NCBI GenBank assembly: GCA_033085395.1
Contig: JANQBS010000158.1
Span: 1-64,000 of the forward strand
From: Xanthoparmelia taractica
Lineage: Eukaryota; Ascomycota; Lecanoromycetes; Lecanorales; Parmeliaceae
DNA: 64,000 nucleotides
Direction: 5' to 3'
Both the position numbers and the translations under genes were made by a program. Under the pieces are notes generated by a model. That model was given only the letters and a program-made list of their open reading frames with translations, did no database searches and had not been told where the DNA came from. The first letter of the stretch is position 1. Every line of letters begins with the position of its first letter. Positions 23,601-34,243 of this stretch are shown in pieces.

Positions 23601-23647
23601 CTACACCATCATTGAGGTTCAAACCTCCGGCATCAGTCATCGTTGCC

Positions 23648-24905
23648 ATGGCTCTGATGACCGAAGACGACATATATCGTACATCTACACAATACCGGCT
23701 GTGGTCCTTTACTCGGGAATCCCTCGCATCACTCCGCTCTATCACTAATGCCTCCGCTGCTGATGGTGTGCGAGCTGCCATTCAAAGCCAGCATACTAGT
23801 CGAGCTGGATTCGACACAGCAAGGGAAGGAACCAATGACAACATATCAGATTCTCCAAAAGAGGTGGACTGCCTCACCGTGGAGGAGGAGCAAAGACTGG
23901 TGGGCTTCTACTGCGTCAAGGCCATGCAGTTCGCGGACTTCTGCGAATTCCCTACGAATGTCAAGGTAACTAAATCCCATACTACTGAACCTCCGAGTTC
24001 GTCGACTATCTTATGAAATTTTCTAGGCTACAGCAGTGCAGTACCTCAAGCGTTTCTACCTCTACAACTCGCCTATGACCTACCACCCCAAAGAGATGAT
24101 GTCAGCCGCACTCTTCCTATCTACCAAGACCGAGAATCATTACACATCCCTTAGAAGCTTCGCTTCTAAACTCGAGAAGACCACACCAGAAAGTGTTGTC
24201 GCACCCGAATTCCTCCTGACTCAAGGCCTTCGGTTTACCTTTGATGTCCGACATCCACACCGGGGCCTAGAAGGAGGGATCATGGAGCTGCTGGGCCTAG
24301 CACAAGGAAAGGAGCACGCTGTTTCAGGGACCGAGCGGTCGTCGGAACAATTTCAGAAAGAGATGTTGGACCTCCGACCTGCGAAAGAAGGCAGCAAGAA
24401 ATCAACATCCACGGATGAGCTGGTTCGACGCATACAGGTCGCTCATGGCAAAGCCAAGGAGGTCGTAAAGAGCTCGGCTCTCCTTACAGATGTCTACTTC
24501 CTCTACACACCCTCTCAGATCTGGCTATCGTCCTTACTGCTCGCTGATGAGCCTCTCGCCCGCTTCTACATCGACACCAAGATTCCTACACCATCCACCC
24601 ACAAACCAAAGATTATCGCTACGCTAAAGTCTTGTGCCGAAACCCTTCGCTCGTCGGCTTCTGCCAATCCGGGAGAAACAGAGAAAAAGGCTCTAACAAA
24701 GATAGACAAAAAGCTTTTCAAATGTCGCAATCCCGAGAAGGTCGATCTTGTGGGGATCAACAAGGCCCAAAAAAGAGACTCTGAAGGCACAGGGGAAAAT
24801 GGATTAGACGACAAGGTCGTTAAGAAGAGGAAGCTTGAGAGGGAAAAATCGGAGAAAGAGGCGGAGGATATTTTTGGGCCGACTTTGGCAAAAGTTTCCA
24901 AGTAA
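23648..24905 (+). CDS. ccl1: Cyclin H, TFIIH/CAK subunit (Ccl1-like)
   Basis: Exons 23648..23965 and 24027..24905 (61-nt intron GTAACT...TTCTAG) give 398 residues. The start MALMTEDDIYRTSTQYRLWSF matches cyclin H, whose N-terminal helix begins with YRxWxF. The cyclin box follows: EEQRLVGFYCVKAMQFADF, then ATAVQYLKRFYLYNSPM, HPKEMMSAALFLSTKTENHY, EFLLTQGLRFTFDVRHPHRGLEG, and the second repeat around TDVYFLYTPSQIWLSSLLLAD. Cyclin H partners with the CDK7 kinase in the CAK module of general transcription factor TFIIH. It is an essential nuclear gene and the clearest conserved gene in the window. The lysine-rich C-terminal tail contains KKRKLEREKSEKEAEDIFG. Confidence 0.92.
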
Positions 24906-25195
24906 GATCGTCTTGATTTACTCGATGGAGATGAAACCACTGGTGTGAAATAACATCGACTGCTGCGCCGTTGCTTGCAGAACATTCAGTGCTGAAGCTG
25001 CCACGCAAATCTTCTAGCATTCCGGCCATGAATAGTGGAGCTTCTACTTTCTGGCGACCTCCGACTGACGCCAAGGATCACACTCCTCGTATCAGATTAT
25101 CAATCCAGGTATCTCGGAAGGACGGATATCAGTGGTCAAAGTATGCGGGTATGTACAGCGTCGAATCGTGTTCAATCTCTCTACGTTGTTCATGG

Positions 25196-25696
25196 TCAAT
25201 GGTAGTCGACCCCCAATTGTTGTATGCACGCAGATACATGAGATGCGGCTTTCCACAGGGAAGTGTTCGCAGTCTGAAGAACGCCCATGCATGTATCCAT
25301 GTTCAGGAGAGACGGCTGCAACTCATCGTTCTTGAGTGGTAAACCGGTAGCATGTCCCGCGGGGAAGTAGCTGCGCCCTCGGAACCTAAGCTTTGGGTCT
25401 GTCTTTATTGCGCAGGGGGCCCACAAACTGTTCTCCAGGGCCGTGCGATAATCTATCCACGCCTTAGGTTCGATGCGTGGGACACTTTCTTTGGCAAGGT
25501 TAACCACAAACAAGGCTCCGAGGTGGCTAGGTAATTGACGGCACCTTTCACCTACAGTTTAACAAGAGGAACTAAGGTAGGCAGCAGGCCGGAAAAACTT
25601 ACATGATGCCAATTTGTGGAGATTGTGCGATTCGATATCCGTTTGTTGTATCAATGACTCAACAACCCAAGGCTGTACAGCGCTAGTTGGAATCCT
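25196..25696 (-). other. Unrecognised spliced open frame, 3' part of a gene
   Basis: Two minus-strand segments, 25696..25603 and 25551..25196, join in phase over a 51-nt intron with good ends (GTAAGT and CTGTAG) to a 149-residue open frame. It includes QPWVVESLIQQ, LPSHLGALFVVNLAKES, PKAWIDYRTALENSLW and a C terminus near QQLGVDYH. No Met lies in the first segment, so at least one upstream exon is needed. I do not recognise a family. The splice signals and the phase agreement are why I list it. Confidence 0.4.
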
Positions 25697-25734
25697 TTAG
25701 GCAGCTATACCCCACTAAGAGTCTCGCCCTCATC

Positions 25735-25795
25735 TGGAGTCTTACAAACTTCATATATATTTCGCACTTCTCCCCTTCTCATCTAAACTCTCAAA
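25735..25795 (+). promoter_or_regulatory. TATA-like and CT-rich promoter of the AAA gene
   Basis: CATATATATTTC at about 25,751 is followed by a pyrimidine-rich run (CTTCTCCCCTTCTCATC), the usual layout of fungal core promoters. It lies about 170 bp before the chosen ATG at 25,919. Confidence 0.35.
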
Positions 25796-25918
25796 TTGGC
25801 CTTTCGTAGTTCAGTGATCCATCTGAACGTTCGCACACCTTCACGGCTTGTTGGCCAGAGCTTTCCAGCAATTACCCTCTTCAAGCCAGTTCTTTCCCAT
25901 ACATATTTTCCTATCACT

Positions 25919-28125
25919 ATGACACTGCTAGAGTCCTCACCTGTTGTGGCAGTGAAAGACGCTGCCGCCAGCCTAGTCGATAGGGCGACCAGTGGCAATG
26001 ACGCCTGTTCGGTTTCCAAGCCAGGAATCATCACTGATGTGAAGAATCTTTATCAATCCAAGCCCGACAACCGAGGTAAAACAACTTGGGTTGATAAGTA
26101 CCCCGACGACCTTGAAGATGTTGCGGAGAACGCAGAAAGCGCACGCTATGCTCTGCTCATCCGGAACAGCAAGTGCTACGATGGCCGAAAGAAGCTGCAG
26201 ATCGACTCCATTGTCGTTCAGTCTCCCCTGCTTAAGCAAGTCCTCGGTTCGATCCTCAAAGAATACCCCGGTATCACAACTACTTTGGACCGTTTGACTT
26301 TCAAAGCACCCTTCCAGGCATTCATCCACCGCTGGAAGAATTTGCTTGAAGCCTTGGAATTCGAGCAAGACCCAGAAACCAAAAGACACTTAGAACTCCT
26401 TCATCGCATCCTTGAGGTCGAACTCAGAGACGATCTTAAGGCAAGAGATGATTTTGTTCTTAATGGCGTTATCACTTACAGTACTCTATGGATGATTTTT
26501 GAGCCTGGTACTACTGTTTTTACTGTGAAAGACGGACAGAATTGCGCCGCTAAATTCAACAATGGAAGTTACCAGGATACCCAGTGCGGCAATCGCTATG
26601 CTCTCGGCTGCCAGATCGTCGACTGGGACGGGGAGTACTTCGGTCTAGGTAGCTCACAATTCTACTTGTGGGAATTTGAGGGCACTACCAAGATTACAAA
26701 TCTCTCAGCCTACCCTCTGGAATACCATCCGGACTTGTTCGAGGTCAAAGAGGCACTCATCCAAAGAGGCAAGGCATTCGAAGAGCTTAGTGGATACCAT
26801 TACAAGAACTATCAGGGAGTCGCCATTGGTGAGGGTCCATGGGGCCGCCCTATCAAGTACAACGTATGTGCTTGCCACGATACTCTGATTCGCTCCGTAC
26901 CCTTTTAACTAAACTAACATACTGCAGGTCTGCAGCCGTGTTATCATCGACACCTATGCATGGAATCGCTTCAACCCCAACAAACAAGTTCATCTGACGA
27001 ATCTAGCGAGGCCCCTAGAGCAAGCTCGTTCTATTCAGTCAGAAGGGTACAGCGAAAGTGAAGGCGAGGACGAGGATTGCGATGACTACGATGGTTACGA
27101 TGATGATGAGTACGAGCAAGACGAAGTTATCGTCACAGGCGAGAAGACCAGCCAGGCATCGTTGACAAGCGATCAGCTGCTTCTGTGCAGTGCCTCGTTG
27201 AAAGGTTACTCTCTGAAGAACAAAAAATGGCTGACCTTCAATATCGGCTCTGTCCTGGACATCGAGTACAACGAAAGCGCCTTCGAAAGTCTAGTCCTTC
27301 CTGAGGACCACAAGGAGCTCATCCTCGCTTTAGCCGAAAGTCAGGTCCAGCATAGGGATAGCTTTGATGATGTGATTCAAGGCAAGGGTAAAGGCATGAT
27401 AATGCTGTTATCCGGGCCTCCAGGCGTTGGCAAAACACTGACTGCAGAGTCTGGTGAGTGAAATTCTCCTACACGCGCTGTGATACGTAAAAATTGAAGA
27501 CTGACCAGACCTTACAGTCGCCGAGACAATGCGCGCACCTCTTTACATGATGAGCGCTGGTGATCTCGGCCTCGAATCATCCCAAGTCGAATCTTCACTT
27601 GCCAATGTACTTGAGATGGTCAGCAAATGGAATGCCGTGCTCCTCCTTGACGAAGCGGACGTCTTCCTTGAACAACGCAGCTCACACGATCTGGAGCGAA
27701 ATAAGCTCGTCTCCATCTTCCTCCGTATGCTCGAATACTACGAAGGAATCCTCTTTCTGACCACCAATCGTGTCGACAACATCGATACCGCATTTCAATC
27801 GCGTATCCACATCAGCATGCAGTATGGCGAGCTCAGCACATCCTCACGCCGACATGTGTGGGTCAACTTCCTTAATGCTTCCTCCAAAGACAAGACGCAC
27901 CACTTCAGTGACGAAGACCTCGATAAGCTGGCGGACTATAAGATGAATGGCCATGAAATCAAGAATGTGCTCAAGACCGCGCAACTTCTTGCGAGCAAAA
28001 AAGGCAAGGACCTGAGCTATGAACACGTGCAGAGTGTGCTGGCTATTGAGCAAAGGCATGTTGGTGATCAGGCACAGCTGGGCAAGCCTACGAGGTCGCT
28101 TCGCGACCTTGTTCTCGACGAATAG
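25919..28125 (+). CDS. AAA+ ATPase with fungal N-terminal domain
   Basis: Exons 25919..26863, 26928..27453 and 27518..28125 join in phase to 692 residues; introns of 64 nt each have GTATGT/CTGCAG and GTGAGT/TTACAG ends. The N-terminal 350 residues look like the region preceding the ATPase domain in many fungal AAA proteins (DUF7025-like; from memory, not searched). A very acidic stretch (ESEGEDEDCDDYDGYDDDEYEQ) separates it from the ATPase. Walker A is GPPGVGKT (about 478), Walker B LLLDEADVFL (about 530), followed by sensor TTNR and an arginine-containing FQSRIH. These are fungal relatives of the BCS1/ATAD3-like group; substrate unknown. The frame is intact. Confidence 0.88.
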
Positions 28126-28712
28126 GGAGTCCTTCATGGCGACAACCTGGGCACGTCCACACTGAAGTTATGCGGCGATTCAATTGATATAGGATAGGGG
28201 ATTTAGTTATTTTCTCGGAATATAGCAACGGTGCATGTCGAAGTACAGTTCCCTCCCTCATCATGTGTCTTTTGTAGACTCTTTTCTATTTTACAAGGGG
28301 AAAGCCTTCCGCAAATTGAAACCCTTTGCCCGCATAACACTTTTCTCTATGCATTGTTTTTCCGACCAAGTAGGACTGTAAAGTTTTTGATAGGACCGCG
28401 CTACTTGTTTAATGATTGCTGTCCTAATTAATGGAGAACCCCCAGCAAACCCTGGGAAAACAACAAACATTCCATATTCAACTCCGTACACTTTGACCAA
28501 GACTACCTTATGAAAACCCATCCGCATCATCACAAGCAAAGTGTAAATAAGAAAATTCCAACCTTCTCCCACTTCCTTCCTGCCTTCCTTCGTAAATTCA
28601 GGAAGGCCAACATCTGTCATACACGTATTAGCCACAGTAGCGTAGCGTCGTCCTCAACAAATCGGAAATCTACCTTTTAGTTCTATTCTCTTTGTCACCG
28701 CCCCATTATTCA
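28126..28712. other. Intergenic
   Basis: No supported gene. It lies between the convergent 3' ends of the AAA ATPase gene and the first coiled-coil gene, and is CT/AC rich near the right end. Confidence 0.4.
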
Positions 28713-31313
28713 TCATTCATCTCTCATCATCATCATTACCCTCTTACCACCACCGTTACCTTCCCCAGCACGCCGCTTCTCCCTCCCTCCTCCCTGCTTA
28801 CCCTTCTTCCCTCCAGCCCGAACCCGAACTTTCCTCGCCTTCTCAGCCGCAGCCTGCGCTTTCTTATCTGCTGCCTTGCGCTCTCGATCAGCCGCTCGTC
28901 GCTGCTTGCGGTTTGGGCCGTCGAAGTCGGGTTCTGCGGTTTGCTGCGCTTGGGTTTTGGGTTGGTTGGGGGTGGGGGTGAGGGTGCTTGGGTGAGAGGG
29001 GGTAGTCTTTGTGGGATCCTGCTCGGCGATAGGGGTGGCGGGGGTGGCTTCTTTTGTCGGGTTTTCCCACGCTTGGGTTAAAGGTGGTTGGCTTGATGGC
29101 GCTTTTTGAGCTGGGGTGAATGAGACTCCGCCATTGCTGCCGCCGAAATTGAAGTCCCGCACGAAGCGTGGAGGGTCACAGTTGTTACTACCGGTGAATA
29201 GGACTGGGCCACTGCTCTCCCCGAATTTGAAGTCTTGGCTCTTTGGAGCTTTGAAAGCCTCTTTAGGAACAGCATTCGAGGTTTCGCTTGGCGTGTCTGT
29301 CGGGTTTGGGTATAAGCCCTTGAATATGGGCGTTTTTGAAGACTTAGGGCCACCATGGGTTGTTTTGGACTTCACAATGGGGCTATCATCTTTGAGGCCC
29401 AATCCTAGCGGTCCCAGAGTTGCCTCCCCGGCTGCAGCAACTTCAGGTCGTCTCCCCCCGTCGAAGGTACTAGGAGATTCCGACCCTTTGCCCTTAGCCT
29501 CGGCGACTGTTGAGCTATCATTAGCTCCAGCGACGGCACTGATGGGCTGATGCTTGCTGGACCCGGAAGTAAACTTCTGTGGAGAATCGTCTTTGGCGTG
29601 CTTCGGTGAAACACCGCTCCCATTGCGCTCCTCTTCAACCTGTTTACCCCCACTGGGACCCGCTTTCACGAAGCTGTCAGCGACCTCAGTAGGATCAAAA
29701 CCAAGGTGCTTGCATGCAAGCTGACAGAGGGCTGTCTGCTCGTCATCCTTCGGGTCAACATCCATATTGTGATGGAGTCCCGCCATATATATGATCCGCT
29801 TAAACATTCGAGCCGCTAAGCCTGCCAGAGAATGCTCCTTGGCCTTAGCTTTCTTGTCAGACCTAGCCTTTTCTTCCAGGATCTGATCGCGTTCGACTTC
29901 CAAGGCCCAGTATCGCGCTTCCGCTTCACTTGCGCTCTGCGGGGATCCTTGAGCATCATTTTCCAGCTGATCTCTCTCATCTCGAATCTGATCGCTTTGA
30001 GCCTTCAGCTCAGTGTGATCGCCTTCTAGCTTCTTAAATCTATTGGAGAGATCCGTGTGCTGATCCTCAAGATCCTCATAATTGCGTTCGAGGGTTCGGA
30101 GTTTCTGTGGCATCTTTCCATACTGCTGTTGAAGAGTATGGAAGCTTTGTCGCATGTAGTTCCATTGCTCCTGATTGGCATAGTAATCAACATCCAAACG
30201 TAAGGCTTCGATTAACTGGTCGCGTGACCAAATTTCTGATTCGCGCTCATGGATATCAAACTTCAATTGATGAATTTGGTTGAGCAAAGTTTGCCTCTCC
30301 ACCAGGGCCAAATTTCCCGTCTTTCGATAGAGCCCTAGCGCCGAGTTGAGGTTGCGCTCTCGGTCTCTCTGGCAAAGCTTCAAATCGGCTTTGAGCTCTT
30401 CTGATTCTCTTGCCTGATCAGCCAACTTTATTCTCAACTCTTCACATACTTCTTCCTGCGCGTGGATCTTATCAGCTTGCTTTTCGATGATGGTCTTTTC
30501 GGCCGCATCTTGCAACTTCCGGCTGGAATGGGAAGCTACCGGAGACGACTCAGATGATGATCCATTAGGACCCCACACGAGTGTCTCGTTTGAAGAGGTC
30601 GAGACGTTGCGGCTGCCATCTAGGGAAGAAGTCGATAGGTTTTGACGGTTGAGACGCTTTCGAGGCTCGAATTCTATTCAACATTAGCCAAGTCCCCGTA
30701 TGAAGTGGTGTTCTTAAACATACTGAAAGTCGCAGAGGAGGCGGGGCGCAATTTTCGGGCAGGCGCCTCTGCTTCGACCAGGGGCGACTCTCGGATTGTT
30801 GGTACAGCCCGGGCAGGGGTAACAGAGCTTTCTTCAGTGGGCGAGGACTTTATCCCGATATCAAACGGCTTGAGAGACGGGGATGCGGTCTTCTCCAAGA
30901 ACAGCGCTCGTCTAGGATTAAACACAGACTCCGTAAAAGCAGAGTCTGACTGTACCCCGCAAATGGCAGGCACCTCTGCGAAAGTCACAGAAGGATGGGG
31001 GGAGATGGATCCAGGAGCGAATAGCTGTTCTTCTGGAGGATCCTTCTCAACGATAACCTCTGTGATGCCCTCCATGAGGGATTCTTGGTCATCTGTAGGA
31101 CTATTATCTGTAACGGCCCCGCTCTGGGGCTTGGTGAAGACCGCGACGGAAGTGGGTCGGGCAGCCTGCTTCGTGACCTTGGCAAAAAATCAGCATTTGC
31201 CTACAAAAATTTAAAATATCAAGGTTGCTTACATATCTTGACTTTTCAGACAAATATCTAGAGAAGCTTGGAAACAACCCTTCGAAAAGATACGTGGCTG
31301 AGCTCTCTGCCAT
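28713..31313 (-). CDS. Coiled-coil paralog A, 3 exons (one frameshift)
   Basis: Exons are 31313..31233 (27 residues from MAESSATYLFEGLFPSF), 31200..30724 and 30673..28713, separated by introns of 32 nt (31201-31232; GTAAGC/TTGTAG, unusually short) and 50 nt (GTATGT/GAATAG). Exon 2 starts ANADF and has one base too few for its T6 run near 31185; allowing one extra T gives FAKVTKQAARPT and keeps the frame for the rest. Motif HPSVTFAEVPAICGVQSD lies in exon 2. Exon 3 holds long coiled coils (about residues 200-400 by eye), a MFKRIIYMAGL helix, FG-like DFKFGESSG and DFNFGGSNG patches, and a basic tail (KQRRAADRERKAADKKAQ). Function unknown. The spliced length is about 840 residues. It is homologous to the gene at 34.2 kb. 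Confidence 0.7.
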
Positions 31314-31957
31314 ATCACCACGAAAAGCAACGATCTGATGTACTGAATGTGAAAGAACGTGGATGAAGTTGTCGTGGCGGCTGTCTGAAAACGCCAGCAG
31401 TTGCACGACTGCAACAGCTTTTGTATGTTTGGGAAATGGAAAGTGGAGATAGAAGATGTCCGGCCTGTTGGGAAGAATTGATGGAAAAAGGAGGATGAAG
31501 AAAAAGAAGCCCAACATATATATATGTATACACATACGACGCAACAACATATGTGGGAGTGTCGTTGCTCCTTGACACAAAACGCACCTAAAATGCCATT
31601 CGACACACATGATCGATGATGCCAAACAGATATGTGGGTGGGAAACGGTAGGAGATATAGCTAGCCTGTGCTAGCGTCGAATTCGCGTCAACACATTATT
31701 GGCCCGATCCCCTTATTATCCACCATCTTGGTCAACACAGTGCTCCACTAGAACGACTTGACCTTGACTCGCCATATCCGTCATCATGGGACTCCTAAAG
31801 GCTGTGATAGTTACGACTATTCAAAGCGTAGCTGGTTTATATAAATTTGAATGATAGCAACAAGCGTATGTATTCCTGGAGCGAAAATGGACATCTGCAT
31901 AATAAGCGCTGACCTAAGGGTAGCGAAAGCGAAGCGTTGAAATAGCGTTATAATTCC

Positions 31958-33662
31958 GTGTCACCACGTCTTCTCCGACACTCAACACATTTCCCACTTC
32001 TTACCACTCTGCCTTTCGACCTAAAAACGATTCATCTCATGGACAGCGTCTCAACCGTGCCTCCATCAGTAGCCTATAGAATCATGTCTACCCTGCCGAA
32101 GCAGCTTCCAATCACAACGCTACAACTTCCTCCAGAGATCCTTCTCCAAATCTTCAGGGAGTTGCACGAATTGCAGCCACTATCTGAACTAAGATTAGTG
32201 GCCAAGCAGTTCTATGGATTGGCGACACCAATCTACTATAACCATGTTACTCTGACAGATAGGCTCATTCCTGGCTCTTCGCTCGGCGTACCATAGTCGG
32301 AGCTAGGAGCAACTCGAAGCAGATTTGCACTTTGTATGCAAGCATATACCGAGAATGTGACCTTCGAATGCCTGCTGGAATGCGAATGTAGAGCAGTACT
32401 GGAACTGCTGATGTCATTGACAAGACTTCGTTCGATAAAGTCAGCGATGAAACGCTTTACCACAGTTCTATGCTGACTAGAAGGCTACAGATGGTCCAGG
32501 TTCAATATCTCACGGCCATTCTTCAACCACAACGATTACCAGATATTTTACAGCCCATCTCTACGTATGAAAAGGCCTATGCTGAGATTCCTTATGGAGG
32601 GGCTTGACATGACACAAAGCTCAAGAGACGGCATTTCGATGTTGCCGAAAGCTCACATCGTGTCCTTTAAGGCATCAGAATGGGTTACGCATGAAAGTGG
32701 TAGTTGGAGAGCTGTCGCCGCGGCCCTAAGACACCTGATTATCAGCAACTCGGAGCTGAGGACACTCCATCTGACGTCCAGCCACAGCGACGTCCGGACC
32801 TCAGCAGCACTTTTCTTTCAAGGAGACCAGTTGCCTGCGGTTAGAGAATTGGTTTTACACGGGTGTGATTGGTTCCACCTGAAGTGGAACTTGTCGAACA
32901 TCGCATATCTGGACTTGCAGAAAGTGTTTATCTTGCCGTTTATGCAGAGTGTAGAGCGTGGCGCGCTGAGGCAGCTGCGAACCTTCATGACGGATGGAAC
33001 CTATTCCCTAGGAGAAGAAAGTCAAGCCACAGATCTGATATGTGAACTAATAGGCCAAATTCATGCTCTCGAAAAGCTCTCTATTACAGTTAAGCTATCG
33101 AGCCGCGACTGTGTCCGGGAGATCGTCAAGCACGGTTCAACTTTGCATACTCTAGAGGTTCGGAATTACGCTGTACTTCCTGGCTTCTTTTGCACGGAAT
33201 GGCGAAATCCACAAGTTTGGACATTGGAGGACTTGAATACTATGCGTCGCTCATGTCTCAGGGTAATGGAGCTGGGCGTAGACTACACAGATCCTACGAT
33301 GGTTGGCCGCTCGATAGTCTCGATATGTCATGTCTGATAGCTGAGAATTCGAACAGATCGTAGAGGCTCTTGCGCACTTCCGCAACCTACGAAGATTGAC
33401 AGTCCACCTAGCAATTTATAATGAGACACTTGAAGAATATCATCCTGCCAGCTCGCTCGCCGGCCGGAAAGAACTAATACCACTCATACGGACAAAACGG
33501 GGAGCACACTTCGAAAAAATAGTCTGGAACGTCAAAATGTGGAACGTGCTTGACAGCGGCATTTTCTTTGTACGTCACGCGTCTCTGCAATCGAAATTGA
33601 CGTACACATATCGACGAAGCGACCGGACTATTGAGGAGGCAACTCGACCGCAGGCAATCTGA
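31958..33662 (+). pseudogene. F-box / leucine-rich-repeat-like gene, broken
   Basis: The N-terminal part has a clear F-box: LPPEILLQIFRELHELQPLSELRLVAKQF then YGLATPIYY (about 32114-32245). F-box proteins bind Skp1 and target substrates to SCF ubiquitin ligases. The frame is stopped by TAG at 32296, continues in the same frame to another TGA near 32475, and resumes at 32567 for 256 residues with LRR-like leucines (LRTLHLTSSHSDV, LRQLRTFMTD). The last part, from about 33340 (FEQIVEALAHFRNLRRLTVHL), is in a different frame and ends at 33662. Two stops and one frameshift show it is a pseudogene. Confidence 0.75.
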
Positions 33663-34243
33663 CGGATGAAGGAAACATTTGCAAGAGAAGAAATTAGAGA
33701 GTATAGTGCAGCCTGCCGGTGGATGTTATTTGATGATCATGGTTCATTTCTTTGAAAAGTTGGAGGATCCAGGCATGGATAGCTAGCTCAATCTGGCTTC
33801 ACTCTACACATGTGGGAAAGCATCTGTATTCAATTACATGAAGGGTATATACGTCCGGTGTTTCAGCTTCATAGCAGTTTTAGTGACCGAATATATTTCT
33901 TCTGTCTCTGAAAATACTAGAAAAACCAGCCAAGGTCTTTGAGACTCGCTGTCTTCGCCTGATCCTCGACGTTTGAATATGAAGTACCAATCAACCTATC
34001 TATAAAACCAGCACGCCCCAAGCATGATCAAAGGGATACCCCCTTTCATAAAACGCAATCCTCCACCCAACTAAAAACCGAAAAGCCCTTCCTATACTCA
34101 CATACTCCAACCCCAAATCTCCGTCGCGTACCTAAATCCGCCGTCCTCTCCAGAACAAAACCCACTCTCCAACCTCCGTTTCTTTGTCCAATTCCCAGTG
34201 TATCCCACTCCCACCCGTACTTCCCCTCCCCACGTTCTTCTAA
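33663..34243. other. Intergenic
   Basis: No coding signal. CT/AC-rich sequence lies near 34,070-34,230, at the 3' end of the decayed coiled-coil paralog. Confidence 0.4.

Noticed and set aside
23600..23650. GAGGTTCAAACCTC resembling a tRNA T-arm.
   Set aside because: It is a small palindrome; I could not find an anticodon arm or acceptor stem around it.
28888..29550. Plus-strand frames over coiled-coil paralog A.
   Set aside because: They are shadows of a long minus-strand gene with supported introns.
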